NCBI GenBank assembly: GCA_030762895.1
Contig: CM061065.1
Span: 71,594,200-71,658,199, forward strand
Source: Sophora flavescens
Lineage: Eukaryota > Streptophyta > Magnoliopsida > Fabales > Fabaceae
Direction: 5' to 3'
Length of the DNA stretch: 64,000 nt
The notes under the pieces were generated by a model. The model had not been told where the DNA came from and made no database searches. It saw nothing but the letters and a program-made list of their open reading frames with translations. The position numbers were made by a program, and so were the translations under genes. This document shows positions 45,522-55,006 of this stretch, in pieces (position 1 is the stretch's first letter; the number at the start of each line of letters is the position of its first letter).

Positions 45522-46244
45522 TTAATGCTCTCGAAGCACCCTTACAAGTTTCTCCTCTTCCAATGTGGACAATACATTGCTCACTATGACAGGGTCTTCA
45601 TCCTTCTCACCAAGAAACACATACTTCAAGTGGGGAGGTAGAGGTTTAAGCTCTAACTGGAGCTTCTCTTGGACTTCATCCTTTTTGAGATCTTCTTTCT
45701 TAGTGTTCACAACAAGTTGCTAGGGTTGAGCTTCCAGATCATACAAACAGTCTTCTATTTCCTTCTCCTCTTCCTCATCAAGATTTTCAATAGAGTTCAC
45801 AATTACCTTCTCAAGAGTAGAGGAGTGGAGCTGGCATGCAAAGGCTTCTTTAGCCGCTACTTCGACAAGGTCCATGCGGAAACAATTCTCTTCATCACTC
45901 GGACGATGCATAGCTTCAAACACATTGAAAGTAACCTCTTCATCTTGCACTCTAAGTCGAAGTTGGCCCTTTTGTACGTCTATCAAAGCGCGACCAGTTG
46001 CAAGAAAAGGTCTCCCTAATATAAGTGGAACTTTTGCATCCTCCTCCATGTCTAATATCACAAAATCCGCTGGGAAGATAAACTTGTACACTTTAACCAA
46101 GACATCTTCCAAAATACCATAAGGACGCTTGATTGATCTATCGGCTAGTTGCAATGCCATCCTTGTTGGTTTCACCTCACCACCTCCAAGCTTGTTCAAA
46201 ATTGAAAGCGGCATCAAATTGATACTCGCTCCCAAGTCACACAA
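45522..46244 (-). pseudogene. Athila protease and protease-RT linker
   Basis: 45720-46244 begins CDLGASINLMPLS, the Athila form of the retropepsin D-(T/S/L)-G active site. ILGRPFLATGRALIDV follows about 80 residues later, the second protease signature. A frame change leads to 45522-45710 (LELKPLPPHLKYVFLGE), the linker that precedes RT in this lineage. Confidence 0.88.
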
Positions 46245-46301
46245 GGCCTTCCCAATAGCAACACTCCCAATAGTTCAAGTGATTGTAAAACTACCGGGAT
46301 C

Positions 46302-48259
46302 TTAAAGCTTTGGAGGTAGCTTCCTCTGAAGTATCGCACTACACTCTTCTGTCAAGGCAACAGTCTCACCTTCTCTGAACTTTCTTTTCTTCGTGAGCAA
46401 CTCCTTCATGAACTTTGCATAAGTGGGCATCTGCTCTAGTGCTTTAGCAAAGGGTATGTTAATCTGTAACCTCTTGAAGATGTCAAGAAATTTGGCAAAC
46501 TGTTCTTCCTTCTCCTTTTTCTTGCTCAAATGAGGATACGGTAACTTCACATAAGATGGGATCTCTTGAGGATTGTCTCCATCTTTCAAAATCTGACTTT
46601 TACTCCTCCTCAAGATTGAATTCTCATCCACTATCTTCTCCCTCTTGTCTTTTTCACTGTCGTTTTCTTCCTCCTCTACTACAACCTCTTTGCCTTTTTC
46701 TTCTTTTTTCTCAGCACTCAACTCTGTTTTTTCATCAACTTCCTGATTTTTCACCAAAGGCTCACCACTCTCTTCCTCAAGGCTTTTACCACTCCTCAAC
46801 ACAATAGCCTTGCAATGCTCTTTAGGATTAGTTTGAGTGTTACCTGAAAAACTGCTGCTAGATTGCTCTGCTAGTTGCTTTGCAATCTGTCCAACTTGAA
46901 CCTCCAAGTTCTTTATAGAAGCATCGGTGTTTTTCTGGTTTGACATGGACATTTGCATGAACTGATTGAGGGTGTTCTACAAGATAGAAGTCCGGTCTTG
47001 AGGCGGTGGTGTGGGTTGAGACTGGCTTGCTTGCTTGTCCGACATCTTGTTTCCAACCAAAACTCGATTGATTCCTCCACCCTTGGTTGTAGTTGTTGGA
47101 GTATTGGTTGTTGCCTTGCCGCCCATAGTTCCCCATATAATTAGCTTCCTCATGGGAACTAGGTGGTGCCTCACATCTTCCATTATCATAATCTCCTCCG
47201 CAAAAATCACATCTCATTACTTGTTGAGGTGGCATGGTTGTCCCTTGAACAGTTTGGAGTTGTTGTGGGAGTTGAGCTAGTTGCTTGGTGATGGACTCAA
47301 GTTGCTGTGTCATAATCTTATTCTGAGCCAAAAGTACAGTTTGGGAATCTAACTCCAACACTCCCCTTCTTGATGTGGGACCCCGATCATGATGCATCAA
47401 ATAGTCATTAGATGCCATAGCCTCTATCAAAATCAGTGCTTCCTCCGCTATCTTTGTGTTCATGGATCCTCTAGCTGAGGCGTCCAACATATACCTGGTT
47501 GACGGCCTCAGTCCATTGCAGAATGTTTGCATTTGAGTAAGATCATCAAACCCATGATTTGGACATCTTTGGAGTAAGCCTTTGAACCTGTCCCATGTGT
47601 CATGAAGAGTCTTACCTTCTTGTTGAGCAAAGCTTATGATATCACCCCTTGTCTTCACAAATCTTGAGGTGGGGAAGAATCTTGCAAGAAATTTTGCCTC
47701 TAAGTCATCCCATGTAGTGATGCCACCCTTGGGTGAGATTGGAGGTGAGATATTTGGCTCTATCTCTTAGAGAGAAAGGGAACAACCTTAGGCGAATTGC
47801 ATCATCAGAAGCACCATTTATCTTCACTGTATCACACAACTCCAGGAAGTTGGAGACATGACTATCAGGATCTTCTTTCTCCAACCCGGCAAATTGATTC
47901 TGTGAAACCATATTGATGAAAACTGGTTTGATTTCAAAATTTGCGTAGTTCACTGGAGGTCTCACTATGCTAGTGACATGCCGATTGACATTTGTATTGG
48001 CATAGTCACCAAGTGTCCTCCGTGGTGGAGCACCTTCACCATTGCCTGCCATTCTGAGTTTTTCTTGATGAACTTGAGAGGTGGAAGTCTCTTGTTCTTC
48101 TTCTTGTTGTTCTAACAGTTTTTGCTGTCTTGCTTGCCTCCGATTCTCCCTAGCTGTTCTTTCAATTTCAGGATCGTGGAGGAGTTGGTTAGATGGGATA
48201 GTACCTCGCATACACAAATAGTCCCAGTACCTCGCATACACAAACAGTCTAGAAAACAA
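46302..48259 (-). pseudogene. Athila gag, broken into three frames
   Basis: 47705-48259 has the gag core start (NFEIKPVFINMVSQNQFAG, then LRLFPFSLRD). 46858-47658 continues it (RFKGLLQRCPNHG, LILIEAMASNDY) and has a zinc-knuckle-like CDFCGGDYDNGRC. 46302-46958 holds a charged region with AIVLRSGK and the LP-P-P stretch before protease. At least two frameshifts separate the pieces, so no full gag is made. Confidence 0.88.
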
Positions 48260-48420
48260 GAGTGTTAGCAGTAAATGTCAGCACACAACAACAAACACAC
48301 CAGAAAAATGACAGCAAAACAAAACAGGAAAAATATTACAGCAAACAGATTACAACAGAATTTTCTTTTATTTTTACTTAAATTAGTAACCGAAATGGAT
48401 ATGCTAATATTGAAACACAA

Positions 48421-48438
48421 TCCCCGGAAACAGCGCCA
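48421..48438 (-). other. Primer binding site (tRNA-Asp) of the Athila element
   Basis: The minus strand reads TGGCGCTGTTTCCGGGGA. It matches the complement of the 3' end of plant tRNA-Asp at 16 of 18 positions as I know that tRNA. It lies six bases inside the 5' LTR end. Confidence 0.8.
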
Positions 48439-48444
48439 AAAACT

Positions 48445-48972
48445 TGTTGACGGATCTAGGCAAGTATACCTAGTCGTGCAAGTAATGAGATGTGATGCTC
48501 ACGGCCGTGATAGCTTCTGCCTTCACCAAATGATCTGTCACGACCGTGATGGGCATCACGGCTTGGCCATGACAGATTCTACCAAGAAGGGGTCTGGCTC
48601 CATTAACATGTCACGGCCGTGATGGGTATCGCGGCTAGGCCGTGATGGGTATCACGGTTAGGTCGTGACAGATTCTAACTTTTGCCTTCTTTCTTCTCAA
48701 TTATTGCTCGATCACGGCCGTGATGGGCATCACGGCCAAGCCGTGATGGGCTCTGCTTGGGTCATTTTCTTCACTTTTCAGGCTCTGTCTTCATCCAAGC
48801 TCCATCATGGCTAATCTTGAGCATTTTTCCTTAAATTCCTGCAAAACAACACCAAGAAACCACCTTACCCGTTCCAATGTAAAAACTAATAAAATCAAAT
48901 CAAATATGCCTAAACTATATGAAAAATGCATGAAAAAATGTACATGAATTATGATGTGAAATCACACTATCA
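48445..48972 (-). repeat. Athila 5' LTR, 528 bp, internally deleted
   Basis: It matches the 3' LTR at both ends but lacks about 0.9 kb (28127 to about 29028). It has more palindromic CACGGCCGTG units than the matching segment of the 3' LTR. Confidence 0.9.
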
Positions 48973-48977
48973 GACGA

Positions 48978-51150
48978 ACTGCTTTCAACTGTGATATTAG
49001 CATTGAACTGAGAATATATACTGCTGTTGATTGAAAGTTTGCTAAGCCGGACTTGTGTCTGTGCTCAACTGTTATAAGGATTAAAAACCTTAATAAGCTT
49101 TGAAGATGAAAGGATTGGTGTTCTTTTACAAAAGCTCATTAACTTAAAGTACTTGTTTTAAATGTTGAAATGGTTTTGGTGAACTATTATTATACAAGAG
49201 AAAAATCCTTTTCGAACTATGTGTCTTCAAGTGAAAACTTTCAAGATTATTTGGCAATATCCTATTGGGGATTTTCAAAGATAAATGTATTTCAAAGATG
49301 CTTTATAAAAGATTTTCAAAAAAAAGGTTTTCTCCTAAATGATTTAGAAACATCCCGATAGCCTGGATAGGTTATCGAGGATTCGGTTTTGAATTTGATT
49401 TTCACTGAACGAAAAATAAGTACTTAGTATTCAGTTATATTCACGTGATCTTGGATCAGTGTTAATTTTGGGCCATGAGTCCTATTCATGATGTTCTGGA
49501 CTGAGTGTCCAATTCTCGAAATCGAGGACAGTGCGTTCTAATTTCGTTGTTGTGGGCTATTGTCCTTATCATGTTAAGTTCAAAACATGAATAAAATCAT
49601 AAGTGATTTATATGACCACAACCCTTGACTGCGGCATTGGTCTCGGGCGTTGTGATTGAGCATTCGGACTGTGTGTCCTATGTTTCTAAGTTTTCAAGTG
49701 ATGGGGAAATAATGATTAAGTCGTTAGCTTTGAGCTGCGACAACGAAAAAGAATGAACACAAAGAAAACCTTTTGAATAAAATATTTTCTCATGTGCATT
49801 TCCCCAGGCAGACGTGTTTTCTTACATATCAGATACAAGGTGGTATCTGGGAGTCAGTCCATGTGACCGGTTCAGAGGCACATGTGACGTTGCTCGTCCT
49901 GAGACCTTAAATGCATGAGGGTATGGAGGCAACTTCCCGGTGGGCTAGAGATTGACCAACTCTAATTCTTCTCTATAGTGGAAAACGGTGTTGATATCTC
50001 ATGAGATTAAGTTAGAGCCTGATATTGAAGTGCCATGCATATTTTCAAAGATTGACTGTGCGGGTTTGAGACCATTTGATATAACACTGTTATGTTATGT
50101 ATATGCATGATTTAACTGCTTATATGATTATGTGATGTATGTATCATGTACATGGTTGTTGTGGGATATATCTTATGACGGTATCTCACTCTTTCACATC
50201 TGTATGTTCTTTTCTTTTCTTCTTGTATCGGGTATGCACGTGCTTTTAGATGGATCCGAATATTCCCTTGGCACAGTCGAGCTCGAGGAGCGAAGTGTTT
50301 GATCATGCTGGGACGACACGAAACTAGACTATACATGAGGGTGCGACGACCGCGATGTTTGAGGACCAGTCACGACTACCGAGATGAATGCTAACGGAGT
50401 GCCCGTACGAAGGATTCATACCATCGAGACGAGGAATGTGACGCTTCCACCTCCATGGTACTACCTTTATACGCTGCAAGTCACTGGTCTCCTTCATGAG
50501 CATTTTGATCCAGTTGAACTGCTTGCGGAGGATCCAGTGGAGGAGGATCCCGAAGAGGATCCCGAGGAAGAACCTCTTGAGCTGATAGAGGTCGAGGACG
50601 AGGATGAGCAGGAGCCAGAGTACCATCTGCAGGATCCCGGAGATGATGACGTACCTATTGACGATGGCGGTGACATTATCGATCTGGCATCTGATATCTC
50701 ATCTAGGGGTAGCGTCTGTGGTCACTCTGCATGCAGGAGGCATTGGTAGATCGTTCGTCGTCTTTTGGAGTTGTCCCGAGAGTCCCTAGGCTTTTAGATC
50801 CATCTTTTGAGTCATGTACCCAGTTCCCTATCCCCGGTTTGATGTTTCTTTTTTTACCTGTTTCTTCAGTAGCTATTTTAGTGTATGTTAGTCAGTTCGA
50901 TAAGGCCTGTTTTATAATCAAACCTAAGATCCCAAGTGGTACGGTTATATTTATATGTATGATGTTTATTTTCATGTTCTAAGTGTTCATCACCTTTTCC
51001 TAACTTCTTTTAACAAAAAAAAAAAAAATTTGAGTACCCTTTTTCAGTAACCCTATATAAAAGGTTATTTTTTCGAAAGCGACCAGTGTTTTGAATAAGT
51101 TTCTTTTCCGCAACGGGTAACCATGTGATGCCGGGTTTTAGGGTGTCACA
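48978..51150 (+). repeat. Solo LTR, right part
   Basis: It completes the LTR begun at 26225 and ends GGGTGTCACA, followed by the TATTC duplication and the LINE. It holds a 121-residue acidic open stretch at 50384-50749. Confidence 0.85.
50384..50749 (+). other. Acidic open reading frame within the solo LTR
   Basis: 121 residues. The middle is a run of Asp-Pro-Glu-Glu units (DPVEEDPEEDPEEEP), then Glu/Asp-rich sequence. No known domain. It could be an LTR-borne ORF of the long-LTR gypsy family or chance from a GAGGATCC-type repeat. The related LTR at 55007-58146 shows no clear equivalent. Confidence 0.3.
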
Positions 51151-51155
51151 TATTC

Positions 51156-52735
51156 CCAAGGCTATACATGATTTCAAAGAATAAAAATGTATGTATCAAA
51201 GATTGTGGAGAATGGAAGGAAGTGAGGTGGGAATGAGAGTTAAAATGGAGGAGAAACAGGTTTGAGTGGGAAAAGGAATTGGAAGATGAGCTGAAACTGA
51301 TTCTTAAGTCAGCTGTCCTTAATATGAAAAATCATGATGAGTGGAAATGGGAGATGGACAAAACAGGTGTGTACTCAACAAAGTCAGCATACATGTTTTT
51401 ACAGAATCAATTTCTGGTGGCACAACAGAGTTCTGCAACTGATTTGGAGGCCTATAAATTGCTATGGAAATGCAAAATACCTTCCAAAGTATTAGCATTT
51501 ACATGGCAGTTACTAAAAGGAAGATTGCCAACAAAAAGGAATCTCATGGCCAGGGGCGGAGCTTCATTGGGACAGGGGGAGCCTTGGCTCCCCCAAGGAT
51601 ATTACAATTTACGTTATATATAGTATGCTTGCCACTAAAATCACTAATAAGTGTATTGGCGCAACGGTCACCCTCAATTCTATGTAGTTTGTAGATAGTG
51701 GGATCACTTCTTATGGAAGTAAGTGTTTTGTAATAAAGATGAAATATCAATATATATATTCTTTAACTAGTTGACCCCCTCAAAAATATCAGTGAATCTT
51801 CGCCACTGCTCATGGCAAGAGGAATTACACTGACAAACGAGGATCAAATATGTGTGTTTTGTGACAGGTCTACAGAGATTGAAGAACACTTGTTTATGTC
51901 ATGCGAAATTATCTACAAGTTATGGAGCAACGTCTATGGTTGGGTGAATTATGCAGGGGCGCAACAAGTGAACATTCAACAACACTACCTACAATATAGA
52001 GGATTGATCAAAGGCAAGGAGAAGAAAAAGAGGGGAATTATTATGGACCATTTTGTTAAAGAGGAATGAAGTGGTCTTCAACAAAAACAAAATAGACTTA
52101 CTGAGAATGTTAGATTTAATAAAGTCATAGATCATGGAGCTGGCTTAATAGTATGGTTGATGGATGTATAGTATTTTCTGATTGGTGCTTATGTCCAGTG
52201 CTCCCAACTGAAACTGGGCGTGCAGGTATAGTGCAGGAACTGCAGAATTGACTGGCATAGGAAATGGTTGAATCTGGTTGAGAAGCAGAAAAGTAATTAT
52301 AAGCAAACTGGTGTAGGATCTGAGGATATGGTTTGGTGCAATGCAAACTGGTGCAGGAAAGGTGGCAGTGTACAGTTAAATTCTGCTGAAATGCAAACTA
52401 ACAAAGTCTATCAGCCTTCTATGAATTGGTCTTACAATATGTAATGAGAACCGCAACTGTTTAGGAGTGTGTTGGGGGTGCAGGATAGCTTAAGGGAGGG
52501 TATATACATTCTGTTTTGGAGTGTAAGTCCCTGAAAGTTGTGGTCAGAGGGTGTCATTAAAATTGCTGCTTAGTTGTGGTCATAGAATTGCTAGGAGTTA
52601 CAGTAAAACTCATGAGGAAGTAAAATTGTGAAACTCATGAGGAAGTAAATTTGTAAATGCAGGGGTGTAATGATTGAGTACACTTTGTACTCATACTTGT
52701 ATATATACATTATTTTACTGATAAAAAAGAAAAAA
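51156..52735 (+). mobile_element. LINE, right part: zf-RVT domain and 3' end
   Basis: It resumes the LINE after the solo LTR (FPRLYMISKNKN). It contains the zf-RVT region within 51279-51540 (KTGVYSTKSAY, LLWKCKIPSKVLAFTWQLL, GRLPTKRNL) and 51815-52070 (CVFCDRSTEIEEHLFMSCE). A non-coding tail ends in an A-rich stretch near 52725-52735. A stop near 51235 and the insertions make it inactive. Confidence 0.85.
51551..51808. mobile_element. hAT-type MITE, 258 bp
   Basis: The ends CAGGGGCGGAG and CTTCGCCACTG are inverted complements with one or two mismatches. The element is flanked by a perfect 8-bp duplication CTCATGGC (51543-51550 and 51809-51816). It sits inside the zf-RVT frame of the LINE. 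Confidence 0.93.
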
Positions 52736-52908
52736 TTATATAATCCTATCCATTCTTTATTTACTTTAACTGTGGTTCTTTAGTCACGTTATTACAACCT
52801 TAAGAAAAAACCTTTTGATGTCTTAGATGTTAATTTACACTACATTAGTGGAGATTGAATAAATAGTTGTACCTATCATTGTGAGTTCAATGAATTCTAA
52901 GAGGTATT
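52736..52908. repeat. Dispersed repeat, left part (paralog of the 9245-9553 flank)
   Basis: TTTACACTACATTA and TCAATGAATTCTAAGAGGTATTA match 9438-9520. The copy is interrupted by the LINE derivative and continues at 54656. Confidence 0.55.
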
Positions 52909-54655
52909 AGTTTTTTTTTATAAGCCAAATTTGTATTGAAAAATAGTATTAGGGATACTCTAACCCAAATACATAGTGAGAACCAAAAGTGATAGAAAAA
53001 CTGTAAAAATAATACTACTAATCGAACTAATATTAGAATTACAAGCTCCTATCCCCAAGAAAAAGAGAATACAGGGAAACACCATAAAAAAAAACCACCT
53101 TACCCGCATCCCAATCAGAACATCCCAGAAAAGAAGCTAATTTTGTTGAAACCACTCAAAAACTACCTATTTGAAACACCCAAACCTTTCCCCTTTATGA
53201 AACTTAATATGAAACACCGAAATCTATTGCCATCCTCTGCTCCAAACCATACATCAAACCCAAATCCCCCCAACACCTATGTGAGATTTGCCTCTTGATA
53301 AGCCTCCGACCTTAGAAAAGTTATATTGCGGCTCCTAACTTGAGAGTCTGAGAAAGAGAAACTAACTTGTGCGTCGGGAATCACTTGTTTCTTCCCCTTG
53401 ACAATTTCAGCCCTCTTCAAGACATTTGTCTGAGAAAAAACTTCCACACCCAGCTTCACCTTATCAACGATTTCAGACGAACCCCCTTCTTGAGATTTCC
53501 TCTTCGACCACCTGACAACACATTTCTGCTTTACCTTAGAGAGTATCCTCTTACGCAACTTCACCTTAGAACAACTGTTTGAAAGAAAAGAATCTGAAAG
53601 TCTCTCTCTTGAACATCAACGACAACCATTGACAAAGACCCTCCATCCAAGCGTCTGGTGATCTCTTTCATAGAACCCATTTTTATGTCTAAAAACCGTA
53701 GAAAAAGTGCCCTAATTTAACTTTCCCCCACTCAGACCCTCTTCTATAACAAGAGAAAGCTCTCGCTGGGCTTAATACCTGACTGATCCACATCTTTCCT
53801 ATTTGAATCTCTTGCTGGGCTTAATACCCGAGGCCCACCACAAAGGAGTTCACTACCGCCTGCATCAACTCTGGCTTTTTATGTTCCTGGAAGACCTGAC
53901 CCTTACTGGTAGCGCCACAGAGCCATAAACCAAGTACGAAGCATTGGGAGATACGAAGAGTCCAGTCTTGATTTTGAAAGAGTCTGCTCTTCCAAACACA
54001 TGCCAACTTAGTAAAGAGATCAAGATTCCAAGCATGAGGAGGGACCCCAGTTACCCTCAGCCGGGTGAACCTAACACCCAAGCTAAATTGTTCTGACCAT
54101 GGAACTATACTGGAGAACCAATTTGATAAAGAAGATTTAATGTCTTCATCATCCAAGGCCAGAACTGTGTTATCCTCTGGCACAAGAAGAACAAACTTTC
54201 CACCTAGGAACAAAGGTTTTATGGATTTGATTCCATCCATGAGAAATCTCGCTTGAATATTCAAAGCATCTATGGTGTTAAATGCTTCACCAACATAGCT
54301 GCCTTGAAGCCATTTCGTCTCTTCATTTTTCACCTTACAAGATAAATCAATCCAGCCATCAAGATCCGACTCATCAGCTGTTCTTCTCCACTGTTTGTAG
54401 TTGTCCCTTGATCACCTTTAGCACTAACAGACTTCACTGTATTGATAAAAGAGGCACCTTCAATATCCCTGTTTTTGTTCCAAAGAGCTTTGATTTTTTA
54501 TTCTCTTCAAATTTAAACACCCTTACCCTTTGAAACCTTGGAAGATTCACCTTCAACCTCTGATTGCCAATGACTATTGCATCTAATTTAGCCTCCAAAA
54601 CCTTCGGTTGATGAACATTGAAAAATCTAACAAACCCAAATCTTTTGCCATACTT
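52909..54655 (-). mobile_element. ORF1-only LINE derivative, minus strand
   Basis: A poly-T run at the left edge is the poly-A tail. On the minus strand from 54655: KRFGFVRF, an RNP1 motif of an RRM, then LEAKLDAIVIG and LKVNLPRF. A DUF4283-like region follows (53821-54333: WLQGSYVG, MDGIKSIKPLFLGG, WF-SIVPW, RLRVTGVPPHAW), then a basic tail (53277-53564) and a 3' UTR. These are plant LINE ORF1 features. Endonuclease and RT are absent, although the poly-A end is present. The 5' edge is truncated inside the RRM, and several stops interrupt the frame. Confidence 0.65.
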
Positions 54656-54747
54656 GGTTGCTTGATGTACATAGACTCATCTAGGATTAATTGATTTTTG
54701 ATATTGGTTTTGTTATCACCTAAAAAATAAATTCAAGAAGAGCATGC
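54656..54747. repeat. Dispersed repeat, right part
   Basis: GTTGCTTGATGTACATAGAC matches 9521-9541, where the third CACTA-type end has inserted at the equivalent point. Confidence 0.5.
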
Positions 54748-55006
54748 TGATATAACGACTAGTTAGGGGTGATTAGCCGAGGATAAATATAGCCCAAGGA
54801 TGAAGGAACACATTCGACTGGCTGGGCCTTGTTGTTAATGGGCCAAGATTGGATGGCAGAGTTAGCTAAGGCATAATGGATCACAAGCTGCTGGAAGGAG
54901 TCGTGGGAATACGCAAGACTAAGTGATGGAATTGGTTGCCAATGGATGCCACAAGACGTGCCGAGAAAATAGGAGCTAAGCTGTTGGAGATGTAGCCGTT
55001 GTGGCC

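Larger units (their letters stand above)
28087..48972 (-). mobile_element. Athila-type Ty3/gypsy retrotransposon, minus strand, split by a LARD
   Basis: The LTRs at 28087-29429 (3') and 48445-48972 (5') start TGTTGACGG and end CACTATCA on the plus strand. They are flanked by a perfect GACGA duplication (28082-28086 and 48973-48977). On the minus strand the order is PBS, gag, protease, RT, RNase H, integrase, long non-coding spacer, 3' LTR. The PBS fits tRNA-Asp, as in the Athila lineage. No env-like ORF was found in the spacer (29430-31308). Frameshifts and stops show it is inactive. 32359-43806 is a later insertion. Confidence 0.93.

Noticed and set aside
26225..51150. A complete long-LTR gypsy element rather than a solo LTR
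   Set aside because: Once the Athila element is removed, only about 4.0 kb remain between the TATTC duplications, with no second LTR, PBS or pol.
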